A stretch of 58,559 nt of DNA from an uncultured Fibrobacter sp. (GCA_946413655.1 CAMKLO010000016.1:1-58559), one strand, 5' to 3'; shown: positions 43,594 through 53,018, counted from the stretch's first letter. The notes: generated from the sequence alone by a model not told the origin. Translations and numbers: made by a program.

Positions 43594-44352
43594 ATGTTTA
43601 AAAAAACAATCGCCACTTTTGCTCTATTGACCGCAATATCTTACGCTTCTTGGGACAACCTTCCTATTCTCCAACAGGGCGAAGGACAGACAGCAGGACA
43701 AATCGGCTACACGTCCATGGACCCAGTCTCTGGGCCTTTGCTCGCCGTAGGTGTTCGCTATTCTCCATTGAGTTGGCTCGAAATTTCTGCAAAAGCCCCG
43801 TTCGGTTTTTTCAGCATAGAAGGAAATAAGGGATATGGTGATTCCAACTCATACGGAATCATGAATGTCCAGTTCGGATTGAAGTTCCAGCTTTCGACGG
43901 GTTTCAGCCTCTATGCAGATGGATACTTGCCTGGTAGCAATGACTTTGCACAAGACAACTTCGCTGGCGATTTTGGTTTACAGCATTCAAATCTTTTCAC
44001 CAGAGTCATATGGGCCAAGTACCTCGGTTACATGTTGGGTGAGGCCCAGAGTAACCAATACTTCCACTTTGGAACCGAACTCGATTTTTTGTTTAGCAGT
44101 TTTTCTATTTACGCGAGTTTAGACATCATCATAGGAGAAGAAGCACAGCGTTACAACTGCAACATGACTGGAATTTGTTCTCATGATGAGGGTGGCGGCA
44201 ACGGCATTATCGTTGATTTGGGATTCAAAATCCCGCTAACAGACGAACTGACCTTAGACGCGGCAGTAGAAATTACCGGAGGAAGCCGTTTTAACATAGA
44301 TGGCGTAGATGAACCGATGATATTCAGCGCTGCCTTATTCTATAATTTCTAG
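43594..44352 (+). CDS. Outer-membrane beta-barrel protein
   Basis: A 252-residue protein with a signal peptide (MFKKTIATFALLTAISYA) and alternating hydrophobic strands ending in an aromatic residue (LFYNF), the usual outer-membrane barrel terminus. GAGGAAAAA precedes the ATG. It differs from the 45-50 kb paralogue family. TATATT lies upstream with a leader of about 25 bases. Substrate unknown. Confidence 0.75.
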   Translation: MFKKTIATFALLTAISYASWDNLPILQQGEGQTAGQIGYTSMDPVSGPLLAVGVRYSPLSWLEISAKAPFGFFSIEGNKGYGDSNSYGIMNVQFGLKFQLSTGFSLYADGYLPGSNDFAQDNFAGDFGLQHSNLFTRVIWAKYLGYMLGEAQSNQYFHFGTELDFLFSSFSIYASLDIIIGEEAQRYNCNMTGICSHDEGGGNGIIVDLGFKIPLTDELTLDAAVEITGGSRFNIDGVDEPMIFSAALFYNF

Positions 44353-44375
44353 TACCCTGTACTCAACTACGAACC

Positions 44376-45050
44376 ATGAAACGTCCTGTCAAAATCTTGC
44401 TGATAACTGTTCTTGTTTGCATGGCGGTGTTCTTCTGCACCGTCGTAAGCATGATGATAATCAACAAGTTTGACTTGTTCGGGACTTCGCGAAAAGACAT
44501 TACGAGCGAATTCATCGAGCATCAAATCCATGAAATATCGGAGCTAGGCACGCTTCACCACCAGTACCGCAAAATGGCATCGTACCAAGATGTCGCAAAA
44601 CTGGTGGAATCGCTCCCCGCCTGGAGAATCAACAAGTCCGTCAAGGAGTTTGTTCTCATTTACAAAGGCGATGTCAAGCTCGGGTACGACATGAAGGACA
44701 TCCAAATCTTTGTCGATAAAATCACGAAGACCATCACCATCACTTTACCCGATCCCAAGATTCTGAGTCACAGCATCGATTTTGAAAGCATCGATGTCGT
44801 TATGGAAAAATCAGGATGGTTCAATGACATAAAATTCGAAGACTTCAAAAAATTTTTCGTGTATGAGCAAAGAAAATACGAGCAGGAAAATTACGACGAG
44901 CTCAAGAAACGCGCCAGGGAGCAAGCCCAGAGAATCATATACCTCTATCTCAGCGCGGTTCTTGAAATAGAAGAGCCGGCTCAAGCCGAAGAAAAATCAT
45001 TCCTGCAAAAGCTTATTTCTCCTGAGAAATTCAAGATGGAATTAAAATAA
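44376..45050 (+). CDS. DUF4230-like membrane-anchored protein
   Basis: A 224-residue protein with one N-terminal transmembrane helix (about 6-31) and a soluble domain resembling DUF4230: ITSEFIEHQIHEISELGTLHHQY, EFVLIYKGDVKLGYDM and TITITLPDPKILSH. Function of the family is unknown. It lies 23 bases after the barrel gene and is probably cotranscribed. Confidence 0.75.
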   Translation: MKRPVKILLITVLVCMAVFFCTVVSMMIINKFDLFGTSRKDITSEFIEHQIHEISELGTLHHQYRKMASYQDVAKLVESLPAWRINKSVKEFVLIYKGDVKLGYDMKDIQIFVDKITKTITITLPDPKILSHSIDFESIDVVMEKSGWFNDIKFEDFKKFFVYEQRKYEQENYDELKKRAREQAQRIIYLYLSAVLEIEEPAQAEEKSFLQKLISPEKFKMELK

Positions 45051-45183
45051 AACTGGCCCCGGCCCTTCGACGGGCTCAGGGACCTTAGGCCGGGGCGACA
45101 AAGCGTTTGTTGTCATGCCGCACTTATTGTCTTTGACCACTTAGAGTTTTAGCTCTTATGTGGTCATGACCCGCGTATGGGAG
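45051..45183. repeat. Repeat-derived hairpins after the DUF4230 gene
   Basis: CTGGCCCCGGCCCTTCGACG then CCTTAGGCCGGGGCGACA folds as a GGCCCCGG-type hairpin; TGACCAC...GTGGTCA (about 45136-45166) folds as a second. Parts recur at 58446-58520 (GACATCGGTT, CTGGCCCCGGC). Confidence 0.6.
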
Positions 45184-45207
45184 CGACATCGGTTATTTCG
45201 TATACAA

Positions 45208-45849
45208 TTAGAACCAGTAGATTACACCGGCCTGCATACGCATGTGCTTCATGCTCAAAGAATAGCCTTCATCCGTTTCATCCATGTAGCTGTTCAAGCC
45301 AAGAACCAAGCGGAAATCGACATCCACCTTGTCCAGAAGAGAAACACCGGCACCAACAATCAAACCAATATCCATGGTATTGACAAACTTCGAATAGCTC
45401 ATGTCACCAGATTCTTTTTTGGTTTTGCCAGTAGCAATTGTGGTTTCTGTTTCATCATAATCCATTGTGGCAGACAAATTAAAGCTAAAGGCGACACCGC
45501 CCTCAAGAAAGACCATCGGAATGAGCTTGACTCTCGCCAAAACCGGGATGTCCAAATACCACATGCCCAACGTCTGATCCGTCGAGACATCACTAACCCC
45601 AGTTGAATAGTCTTGTTCGCCACCCATACGGCGATAGTCCACTTCCAAACCAGGAATAATCGTTATCACCGGGAGAATATCGATTTTCAAGGCGACACCC
45701 GCATTAAAACCGACACCCCACGTTGCATCGTCTGCATCATCGCCCCATGCCGTACCGAAGTTAGCCGCCGCACGGGCACCAACGTTAAAGAAATCGGCAA
45801 AGGCAGCACTTGTCACTATAAGAGCAGCGAGAAGAACTTTCTTAAACAT
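45208..45849 (-). CDS. Outer-membrane beta-barrel paralogue 1
   Basis: A 213-residue exported barrel of the PorT/OmpA-like PF13568 type: signal MFKKVLLAALIVTSAAFA, then VGARAAANFGTAWGDD, GVGFNAGVALKID, PGLEVDYRR, WYLDIPVLARVK and a terminal VIYWF. It begins the family of five in this region. The ATG at 45849 follows CAAGGAGA; a 14-codon upstream extension lacks a ribosome site. TATATT lies about 35 bases before the start. Confidence 0.85.
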   Translation of the reverse strand: MFKKVLLAALIVTSAAFADFFNVGARAAANFGTAWGDDADDATWGVGFNAGVALKIDILPVITIIPGLEVDYRRMGGEQDYSTGVSDVSTDQTLGMWYLDIPVLARVKLIPMVFLEGGVAFSFNLSATMDYDETETTIATGKTKKESGDMSYSKFVNTMDIGLIVGAGVSLLDKVDVDFRLVLGLNSYMDETDEGYSLSMKHMRMQAGVIYWF

Positions 45850-45936
45850 ATTTATATCTCCTTGTTTATATGTTTTTACAGAATATAGCATAAATCACCT
45901 TTTGTCACAAGTTTTTCCGATTGAGAAAAGCGATTT

Positions 45937-45967
45937 TTATAAAAGAAGCCCGTCATCAGTGACGGGC
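45937..45967 (-). terminator. Terminator of barrel paralogue 2
   Basis: On the minus strand GCCCGTCA-CTGA-TGACGGGC then TTCTTTTAT. Confidence 0.8.
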
Positions 45968-45993
45968 AATACATTTTCAAGCAGCTTAAGCGG

Positions 45994-46608
45994 TTAGAAA
46001 GTCCAGTAAGAGATACCAAACTGCAAACGCAAGTTATTGAAGTCGTCTATTTTTTTCGCCATGCTCGTCATGCCGAAGGCTGCACGGAAGTTAAATTCAA
46101 AGATCGAGAACACCGTAAATCCTAGGCCACAGACAAGATCGTATTCAAAGCTCTTCATTGAGGCAGAAACGTCGTCACTTGTACTTTCGCCATTGTATTC
46201 TGTAGCAAGGCTTGCACTCAAGTTGAATCCAAAAGTCATACCAGCGTCAATAAAGAAGAACGAAACCGGGCTGACTCGCAACAGCAAGGGGATGTCCAGG
46301 TACATAAAGGACATCGTTTCCGTGACGGTATAGTTCCTAAGATCTGGGTCAAGAAAACGGTCGTACTCCACAAAATAGTCAGTGGATGCTCTGCGGTAAT
46401 CGAGTTCCAAGCCGGAAATCACGGAGACGATCGGATTGACAGAATACTTGACTTCGGGACCAACAATAAAACCTGCGCCCCAATCAACTTCATCCTGATT
46501 ATCGCCCGTTATAGTACCATAGCTAAAAGCAGCATGGGCGCTGACGTCCATTTGCGCAAATACAGCACTCACAGCGAGAGCGGCCACAAGAAATATCTTT
46601 TTAAGCAT
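45994..46608 (-). CDS. Outer-membrane beta-barrel paralogue 2
   Basis: A 204-residue member of the same family: signal MLKKIFLVAALAVSAVFA, VSAHAAFSYGTITGD, GAGFIVGPEVKYS, SGLELDYRRAS, MYLDIPLLLRVS and a terminal GISYWTF. The most diverged of the tandem set. CAAGGAG precedes the ATG and TATATT lies about 30 bases up. It has its own terminator, so each copy appears to be a separate transcription unit. Confidence 0.85.
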   Translation of the reverse strand: MLKKIFLVAALAVSAVFAQMDVSAHAAFSYGTITGDNQDEVDWGAGFIVGPEVKYSVNPIVSVISGLELDYRRASTDYFVEYDRFLDPDLRNYTVTETMSFMYLDIPLLLRVSPVSFFFIDAGMTFGFNLSASLATEYNGESTSDDVSASMKSFEYDLVCGLGFTVFSIFEFNFRAAFGMTSMAKKIDDFNNLRLQFGISYWTF

Positions 46609-46671
46609 ACATCACTCCTTGATTTGTTTGTTTTTAATATAGCATAAAAAAATCCCTAAGCAATACCCAAT

Positions 46672-46705
46672 AAAAAAAAAGCACCCGCACTCAACATGCG
46701 GGCGC
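46672..46705 (-). terminator. Terminator of barrel paralogue 3
   Basis: On the minus strand GCGCCCGCA-loop-TGCGGGTGC (one mismatch) then TTTTTTTTT. Confidence 0.85.
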
Positions 46706-46728
46706 AAAATTCAGGGATTCAGGTTGCG

Positions 46729-47316
46729 TTACATGAACCAGTAGGTCACGCCGAGCTGTGCGCGCAAGTTCTTGGACCCCAAGCCCATATCGTCAATCAT
46801 GTCGGTTAGGCCGATCACAAAGCGGAGCGTAACATCAAGTTTCGGAATCACAGTAAAACCGGCACCGGCCACAAATCCAAAGTCAACCGTTTTAATTTCG
46901 TCAATATCATTGGTTTCGGACAGTCCACCAAATTCCGTGGTTTCCTTTGCAACGAGATTAAAGTTCACACTTAGGCCAGCATCGGCAAAGAACTGGGGAG
47001 TAATGTTGAAACGGGCCAAGAGCGGAAAATCAAGGTACCATAAAGAAAAAGAAGCTTTATCAACGAACGGAACATCGGCAGATGCCGTACGGAGTTCCAC
47101 TTCTAAACCGGGAACGAAAGTCACCAACGGAGTGATGTCCATCTTGGCGGCAGCACCGACATTAAAACCAGGCCCCCATTTCCATTTGAAGCCCTCTGGG
47201 GTATCGCCATACGCCGTTCCGAAGTTAAAAGCGGCACGGCCACCAACATGTAGCTGGAACTGCGCAAAAGCAGCGCTCGTCACGATGAGAGCGGCAAGAA
47301 TAATTTTTTTGAACAT
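46729..47316 (-). CDS. Outer-membrane beta-barrel paralogue 3
   Basis: A 195-residue family member: signal MFKKIILAALIVTSAAFA, VGGRAAFNFGTAYGD, GPGFNVGAAAKMD, PGLEVELRTAS, WYLDFPLLARFN, FFADAGLSVNFNL and terminal VTYWFM. The YWF(M) ending is shared with paralogues 4 and 5. CAAGGAGA precedes the ATG. The external loops between strands vary most between copies. Confidence 0.87.
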   Translation of the reverse strand: MFKKIILAALIVTSAAFAQFQLHVGGRAAFNFGTAYGDTPEGFKWKWGPGFNVGAAAKMDITPLVTFVPGLEVELRTASADVPFVDKASFSLWYLDFPLLARFNITPQFFADAGLSVNFNLVAKETTEFGGLSETNDIDEIKTVDFGFVAGAGFTVIPKLDVTLRFVIGLTDMIDDMGLGSKNLRAQLGVTYWFM

Positions 47317-47396
47317 ATATTAATCTCCTTGGATATGTCTTTGATTGAATATAATCTAAAACAGCGATAGATAAAAAGAAAAAAATTGCAAAAAAA

Positions 47397-47426
47397 ACAC
47401 CTTCATTTACTATGAAGGTGTTTTTT
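47397..47426 (-). terminator. Terminator of barrel paralogue 4
   Basis: ACACCTTCA-TTTACTA-TGAAGGTGT with T runs on both strands, so it can act in both directions. Confidence 0.85.
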
Positions 47427-47444
47427 ACAATAATCAGCTTACGA

Positions 47445-48062
47445 TTACATGAACCAGTAGGTCACGCCAGCCTGGAAACGCATATTCTTGATATCGCCTC
47501 CCTTACCCACCTTGGTCAAGCCAAGACCAAAGCGCGCGTTGATATCAAGATTCTGGTTGACAGCATAACCCGCACCAACAACAAGACCAAGTTCTACAGT
47601 TTCAACGCCATCACTGAAGTCCCTATCCGAGCTAACAGTTTCCTTTCTTCCTTGATATTCCTTAGTCGTTTCCGTATGCTGATTATCGGCCAAGTTAAAG
47701 GCAACCGTTAAACCGGCATCAATGAAGAACTGCGGGGTTGCGTTGATACGGAGCAAAACAGGAAGTTCCAAATACCACATGGAAAGAGTCATTTCATCGG
47801 TCTGTGTTCGACCCATATATTCATCAGTAGCCTCGTCGGAAATTCTACGATAATCCACTTCCAAGCCAGGAACAAAAGAAAGCATCGGGTTTATAGGAAT
47901 CTTTGCATTAACACCGGCATTAAAACCAGCGCCCCAAGTGACGTTTTCAGCATCGTCGCCCCAAAAAGTACCGAAGTTGAACGCGGCACGGCCACCAACG
48001 TTAACCTGAGCAAATACTGCACTCGTCACAACAAGTGCTGCAAGAATTAGTTTTTTAAACAT
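47445..48062 (-). CDS. Outer-membrane beta-barrel paralogue 4
   Basis: A 205-residue family member: signal MFKKLILAALVVTSAVFA, VGGRAAFNFGTFWGDD, GAGFNAGVNAKIP, PGLEVDYRRIS, WYLELPVLLRIN, FFIDAGLTVAFNL and terminal VTYWFM. CAAGGAGAC precedes the ATG, with TATATT about 35 bases upstream. It is divergent from the PotD-like gene. Confidence 0.87.
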   Translation of the reverse strand: MFKKLILAALVVTSAVFAQVNVGGRAAFNFGTFWGDDAENVTWGAGFNAGVNAKIPINPMLSFVPGLEVDYRRISDEATDEYMGRTQTDEMTLSMWYLELPVLLRINATPQFFIDAGLTVAFNLADNQHTETTKEYQGRKETVSSDRDFSDGVETVELGLVVGAGYAVNQNLDINARFGLGLTKVGKGGDIKNMRFQAGVTYWFM

Positions 48063-48269
48063 ATTTAAGTCTCCTTGGTTATATGTTGTGACTAATATAG
48101 CATAATGAACTTTGATAAAACAACTTCTTTTTATAAAAATCTTAAAATTTCCGTTGTGTTTTTATACATCACCCTTTTTCACCCATATTTTCCCCCCAAA
48201 AAAAAACTTTTTACCTTAAAAGACAACCAAAAACCCACACATTTGATTTATTTTTGTATCAACAATGCT

Positions 48270-49355
48270 ATGCACCAATCCCATAGGAAACAGAAATTGA
48301 TTAGAATTCTCCTTTTACTCTCCTTTTTTGCAGTATTTATTACCGCCTGTAACGATACACAAGGACAGAAGAGTTCCGGGAAGACTGTTTCCGTGATGAT
48401 ATACAGCGAGTATATCAATCCAAGCTTGCTAAAGGACTTCGAGAAAGAAACAGGCTATAAAGTCAATCTTGAACTTTACGAAGCACAAGAAGAAATGATA
48501 GTGAAGCTCCAGACAGCCGGCACAAAAAAGTACGATGTCATCATCGCGTCAGACGTCGTCATCCAGCAGATAATCCAGTTAGGGCTAATCGCGCCCATCG
48601 ATACGAATAAAATTCCGAATCGAGTCAATGTCGCTCCGCAGTTTCTCGGACAGGCCTACGATCCGACAAACGCCTACAGTCTGCCTTACCTCTGGGGCAC
48701 CACGGGGATTCTCTTCCGCGGAGAAAAAATCCATCCGGACAGCGCCAGTTACTCCATGCTCTTTGACGCCAAAAACACCAAGGGCAACTTCAGCCTTCTC
48801 AACGAAAGCCGTTCCATGCTCAGCATGGCGCTCCAGGCAATCGGCTACGACGCCAACAGCATAAAGCAAGAAGAAATCAACAAGGCCGTAGATTTCATTT
48901 TACAAGCTAAAAAAGATCCGCACTTTGTCGGGTTCGACGGTTCCGTCCCGGGCAAGAACAAAGTACTTTCCGGCGAGAACTGGGCAGCTATCGTCTTTAA
49001 CGGCGAAGCCCAAGCTGCAATCAACAAGGATTCCTCGTTGCAATTCGTGATTCCCAGGGAAGGTTCGTTCATGTGGGTCGATGCGATGCTCCTCAGCGCC
49101 AATGCATCTAATGTCGAAGGGGCCTACGCTTTCATGAACTACATTCTGGATGCGAATAACGGCGCAAAGCTTGCCAAATACATCAACTACGCGACACCGA
49201 ACAAGGCAAGCCTTGATGTTATCGACGACGATTTCAAGAACAACCGCATCATCAATCCAAACAAGCAAGAAATCAAGCGCATGAAGTTTCTCACTGACTT
49301 GGGAGAATCTACAAAGTTCTACGACGAAGCCTGGATTATCGTAAAGACTCGGTAA
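48270..49355 (+). CDS. PotD-like ABC transporter substrate-binding lipoprotein
   Basis: A 361-residue lipoprotein (from MHQSHRKQ): signal ending VFITAC, then VSVMIYSEYINPSLLKDFEK, YDVIIASDVVIQQI, YLWGTTGILFRG and GSFMWVDAMLLSANA, as in spermidine/putrescine-binding PotD. No potABC genes are next to it, so its transporter must be elsewhere. The frame is open 55 codons further upstream, but that region is AT-rich leader; the ATG at 48270 directly precedes a proper signal. Confidence 0.85.
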   Translation: MHQSHRKQKLIRILLLLSFFAVFITACNDTQGQKSSGKTVSVMIYSEYINPSLLKDFEKETGYKVNLELYEAQEEMIVKLQTAGTKKYDVIIASDVVIQQIIQLGLIAPIDTNKIPNRVNVAPQFLGQAYDPTNAYSLPYLWGTTGILFRGEKIHPDSASYSMLFDAKNTKGNFSLLNESRSMLSMALQAIGYDANSIKQEEINKAVDFILQAKKDPHFVGFDGSVPGKNKVLSGENWAAIVFNGEAQAAINKDSSLQFVIPREGSFMWVDAMLLSANASNVEGAYAFMNYILDANNGAKLAKYINYATPNKASLDVIDDDFKNNRIINPNKQEIKRMKFLTDLGESTKFYDEAWIIVKTR

Positions 49356-49462
49356 TTTGCACGAATTTTTACGTACCAAAACAGACCCCGGCATCCCGCA
49401 ACACTTCGGTAAACTCAGTGCATCGCTAGTGCGGGACAGGCTCAAGCCGGGGTGACAGTCTT

Positions 49463-49500
49463 AAAAAAAGCCCGCGCTCACAAAGGCGCGGGTTTCTTTA
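49463..49500. terminator. Bidirectional terminator (PotD-like gene and barrel paralogue 5)
   Basis: CCCGCGC (49471-49477) and GCGCGGG (49486-49492), with A run on the left and TTTCTTT on the right. It lies between the convergent genes. A repeat-like palindrome precedes it at 49385-49458. Confidence 0.85.
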
Positions 49501-49527
49501 TGCGAATTTTTTACGCTGTAGATGCAA

Positions 49528-50229
49528 TTACATGAACCAGTAAGAGACACCCAGTTGGAAACGCATATTCTTGCAAGCAATATTCGGGGCATCGCTATAA
49601 TCAACGTCATTACCACTTACAGATGCAAATTTAACAACATCGAGCATATCGACTAAACCCATTGTATAACGGAAATACACATCCACTTTAGGCATCACAG
49701 CATAGCCAATCCCAGCGATGAGACCAAAATCAGTATCCTTTTGCATTTGTTCAGGAGTATCCATAGTTCTGCTAAGACCTTGGTAGGAAAGCTCTAGGGA
49801 AGAACTTACATTAAAACCAACATAGATACCCGCATCAATAAAGAACTTGGGATCTGGATAAATACGAGCCAAAACAGGAATATCTAAATAAGACAAGCCA
49901 AAAGAGAATTTCACTTGGGACACCATTCCGATTTCCGATGAACTAACACCAGACATTTCATCAGCATAAGCAGAAACAAGTTTCTTTAAATTCCAGTCCA
50001 AAGAGCGATATTCGAATTCCAACCCCGTAACAATAGAAAGAATCGGAGAAATAGCAAACTTGGCATCGACGCCACCAGTAAAACCTGGGCCCCATTCCAA
50101 GCCGAATTTATCAGCATTTTCGCCCCATGCAGTACCAATGTTACCTGCAGCACGAGCGCCAACGTGAATGTTTTGAGCAAAGACTGAGCCTACAACAAGA
50201 GCTGTAGCGAGAATAATCTTTTTTAACAT
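49528..50229 (-). CDS. Outer-membrane beta-barrel paralogue 5
   Basis: A 233-residue family member, longest of the five: signal MLKKIILATALVVGSVFA, VGARAAGNIGTAWGEN, GPGFTGGVDAKFA, TGLEFEYRSL, YLDIPVLARIYPDPKFFIDAG and terminal VSYWFM. It carries extra loop sequence after the third strand. CAAGGAGAC precedes the ATG at 50229; an upstream start at 50259 lacks one. It is separated from the tandem set by the PotD-like gene. Confidence 0.87.
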   Translation of the reverse strand: MLKKIILATALVVGSVFAQNIHVGARAAGNIGTAWGENADKFGLEWGPGFTGGVDAKFAISPILSIVTGLEFEYRSLDWNLKKLVSAYADEMSGVSSSEIGMVSQVKFSFGLSYLDIPVLARIYPDPKFFIDAGIYVGFNVSSSLELSYQGLSRTMDTPEQMQKDTDFGLIAGIGYAVMPKVDVYFRYTMGLVDMLDVVKFASVSGNDVDYSDAPNIACKNMRFQLGVSYWFM

Positions 50230-50334
50230 AGAGTCTCCTTGTTTTGAATATACAGGCAATATAAAATAAAAAAATCAAAAAAAAGTTTTTTGTTCCAAAT
50301 TTTTCATTCGTTTCGTCTGGTTTAAATTTTAAGA

Positions 50335-50363
50335 ACAAAAAAAGCCCTGACAGGCAGGACTTT
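50335..50363 (-). terminator. Terminator of xthA
   Basis: On the minus strand AAAGTCCTG-CCTGT-CAGGGCTTTTTTT. Confidence 0.75.
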
Positions 50364-50409
50364 GTAAAAACCTTTTAACCGAAATGGGCTGCGCTATAGG
50401 CGCCACCTA

Positions 50410-51216
50410 TTAGATATCTTCGCTCTTTTTTATCGGGAGCGGTGCGAACGGCGGTTCCAATTCCAAACTAATCGGGCAATGGTCCGAACCCGTCACGCTA
50501 CTGTGAATTTCAGAACTCACCACGTTCGGCATGAGAGCCGCATCGACAAATGCGTAATCCAGACGCCAACCGACGTTGCGTTCACGGGCACCGAAGCGGT
50601 TCGACCACCAGGAATAAGCGTCGCGGGTATCCGGGTGCAGCGTGCGGAACGTATCGACAAAGCCGTTCTCGACATACTTGTCCATCCAAGCGCGTTCAAT
50701 CGGCAAGAAGCCACTCACGTTTTCGTTTTCCTTGGGGCGTGCGATGTCTATTTCCTTGTGGCAGGTGTTGTAGTCGCCGAGGGTCACCACATGCTTGCCG
50801 TCCGTAAGCCACTGCTTGGAATTTTCGAGGAACGCATCGTAAAAGCGGAGTTTGTAATCCAGACGGTCATCGCCCTGGCCACCGTTCGGAAAATAAATGC
50901 AGTTGAGGACCCAGTCCGGGAACACCAGCTGGAGCACACGGCCTTCTTCATCGAATTCCTCGATTTCAAAGCCATAATTGACCGCATCGGGCTCAATCTT
51001 GGAATAGACAGCTACACCACTGTACCCCTTCTTGCGCTTGCAAGCGTTCCAGTAAGTGTAATAGCCTTCTCGACTGGCCACTTCGGCAACCTGGTTCTTT
51101 TCGGCTCGGACTTCCTGAAGGCAGAGCACATCGGGATCGGTCGCAGAGAACCAATCCTCGAAGCCCTTTTTCAGAGCAGAGCGAATACCATTGACATTCC
51201 AGCTATATATTTTCAT
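50410..51216 (-). CDS. xthA: Exodeoxyribonuclease III
   Basis: A 268-residue ExoIII/AP endonuclease: MKIYSWNVNGIRSALKKGF, VLCLQEVRAEKNQV with the catalytic glutamate, TLGDYNTCHKEIDIA, GWRLDYAFVD and a C-terminal TGSDHCPISLEL. It cuts abasic sites and trims 3' ends in base excision repair. Full length. Single-gene unit with its own terminator. Confidence 0.95.
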   Translation of the reverse strand: MKIYSWNVNGIRSALKKGFEDWFSATDPDVLCLQEVRAEKNQVAEVASREGYYTYWNACKRKKGYSGVAVYSKIEPDAVNYGFEIEEFDEEGRVLQLVFPDWVLNCIYFPNGGQGDDRLDYKLRFYDAFLENSKQWLTDGKHVVTLGDYNTCHKEIDIARPKENENVSGFLPIERAWMDKYVENGFVDTFRTLHPDTRDAYSWWSNRFGARERNVGWRLDYAFVDAALMPNVVSSEIHSSVTGSDHCPISLELEPPFAPLPIKKSEDI

Positions 51217-51407
51217 TTTACACCAATCTCATTTTCAACGCCAAAGATAGAATATTTTTTCAAAGTCCAAAGGGTAAATGCATTTATACGATACATTTCG
51301 TTAATAAATTTTTACAATTTACAATTAAAGACAGAAAAAAAACATGTATTTTTTCACAAATTCAAAAAAAAAATCGTTTTGTTATATAATATCTTATATT
51401 TACGAAC

Positions 51408-51989
51408 ATGAAGAAAAAAATCTTGTTGCCTTTTTGCATCCTTGCAATTTCAACGTTAGTCGGTTGCGGCGGTTCCTCCCAAAAAGGGGATGAACTCGAA
51501 GTTCCGACCGACCTCCCCCCCATCTGCCGCGACATCGACTTCCATGCCGACCCTGACATGCGCGAAGTCTGCGGCGTGCGCAAGGCGTCAAGCCACAACA
51601 TCGCTTACCGTAACATTCCGCAACAGCGCTACCTCATCAAGCCGTCCGAAACGTCCATCGTCAAGACGAACGGCAAGCTGGAACTCCGCTTCCAGAATTC
51701 CTTGCCGATTATCCTCGAAGGACCCATCAACAACGAACTTGAATTCAGTCAGGCGAAGCGCCTCGAACGCATCAAGAACACTTACGACTACCATGAAATC
51801 ACCCGCAAAGGTTACGAACGCCTCCGCATTTTCAAAATGGGGATTCCGACCGACAAGGGAAACAAGTACGACTTCTGCTTCCGCATTCCCGAAAAAAAGG
51901 GTAACGACAGGACCCGTAGCAAGGCCATGGGTGTGAACATCGAAACCATGACGTGCTCCGATTTCGACAGCATCGTTTCGGCAAAGTAA
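51408..51989 (+). CDS. Hypothetical lipoprotein
   Basis: A 193-residue protein with a lipoprotein signal (LAISTLVGC, lipidated Cys20) followed by GGSSQKGDE. The mature part contains DPDMREVCGVR and several basic segments; no family recognised. TATATT lies 7 bases before the ATG with no ribosome site, so a leaderless start is likely. A terminator follows. Confidence 0.75.
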   Translation: MKKKILLPFCILAISTLVGCGGSSQKGDELEVPTDLPPICRDIDFHADPDMREVCGVRKASSHNIAYRNIPQQRYLIKPSETSIVKTNGKLELRFQNSLPIILEGPINNELEFSQAKRLERIKNTYDYHEITRKGYERLRIFKMGIPTDKGNKYDFCFRIPEKKGNDRTRSKAMGVNIETMTCSDFDSIVSAK

Positions 51990-52011
51990 CTATAGCTTTG
52001 TATTTTCGAAG

Positions 52012-52043
52012 AGCAGCTCCGCAAAGGGCTGCTTTTTTGTTTT
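52012..52043 (+). terminator. Terminator after the 51408 lipoprotein gene
   Basis: AGCAGC-loop-GCTGCT followed by TTTTTGTTTTT. Confidence 0.75.
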
Positions 52044-52104
52044 TCGAAAACGAAGTGTCATTTTTTATCCAACGTTATTTGCTAAATTATCGTGCGGTAA
52101 AAAA

Positions 52105-52992
52105 GTGAACGAAAACAAGTACATACATAACGCTTTGCGGCAGATTCACGTCGATACGCCCTGCTCGCCGATTTCCGGATTCTCGATTTCCGGGCTAGCG
52201 ACCTATATCCAGATTCCCGAACTGGACTTTTGCATCGACATGGGTGAATGCCCGCTTTCGGCGATTCCACTGGACCACGTGTTCCTGACGCATGCCCACG
52301 GCGACCACGCCCGTTGCCTGATGCGTCACCACAGCCTCCGCAAGATGATGGGCGTCGAACGCGACAGCGTCTATTACATGCCGGAATTCATTAGCGAAAA
52401 CGCCAAGGAATGGATTAAGGCGGAAGCGATTTTCGAAGGCGTGGCCGAAGCGAAATTCCGTTATCCGGAGATAGAGCCCGTCAAGGCAGGCAACAGGCAA
52501 TTTTTGAGATACCGCAAGGAAATCGCACTGGAACCGTTCGAAGTCAAGCATTCCATCCCGGCGATGGGCGGCACGCTCTATTTTTACAAGAAAAAACTCA
52601 AGAACGAATTCCTCGGGAAGACCGCGACCGAAATCATCGAACTCCGCAAGAACGGCGTCGAAATCACGCGCGAAGTCTATGAACCGCTCGTAAGCTTTAT
52701 GGGAGACTGCCTTGGCGAAAGTCTGCTCGACAACAGCCACGTTTTCCAGTCGAAAGTGCTCATTACGGAATGCACGTTCCTCGACGAGGGCGAAGAGGCA
52801 ATGAGCAAAAAGAAGGGCCACAGCCACTTGAATGATATCGTCAACGCGCTCAACGAACTTGGCGACGAAATCAAGTGCGAAAAAATCATCTTGAGTCATT
52901 TTTCGATGAAGTATTCCGAGAGGCACATCCGCGATGCGCTGGACAAGGGGATTCCGGACAAGTTCAAGGAGAAGATTGTAGCGTTTGTTTAG
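52105..52992 (+). CDS. MBL-fold metallo-hydrolase, RNase Z-like
   Basis: A 295-residue protein beginning with GTG (MNENKYIHNAL). The metallo-beta-lactamase motif THAHGDHARC is complete, followed by VSFMGDC (the aspartate that bridges the metals) and a C-terminal KIILSHFSMKYSERH. This arrangement is closest to RNase Z/ELAC-type or related MBL nucleases; tRNA 3' processing is possible but not shown. TAAATT lies 16 bases before the GTG. Confidence 0.82.
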   Translation: MNENKYIHNALRQIHVDTPCSPISGFSISGLATYIQIPELDFCIDMGECPLSAIPLDHVFLTHAHGDHARCLMRHHSLRKMMGVERDSVYYMPEFISENAKEWIKAEAIFEGVAEAKFRYPEIEPVKAGNRQFLRYRKEIALEPFEVKHSIPAMGGTLYFYKKKLKNEFLGKTATEIIELRKNGVEITREVYEPLVSFMGDCLGESLLDNSHVFQSKVLITECTFLDEGEEAMSKKKGHSHLNDIVNALNELGDEIKCEKIILSHFSMKYSERHIRDALDKGIPDKFKEKIVAFV

Positions 52993-53018
52993 TAGGAAGT
53001 AGGAAGTGGTTTGAAAAC

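Noticed and set aside
45160..45606. 148-codon plus-strand frame opposite barrel paralogue 1
   Set aside because: Covers repeat hairpins and antisense of the barrel; no start signal.
50479..51411. 310-codon frame opposite xthA
   Set aside because: Antisense shadow of a complete exonuclease III.
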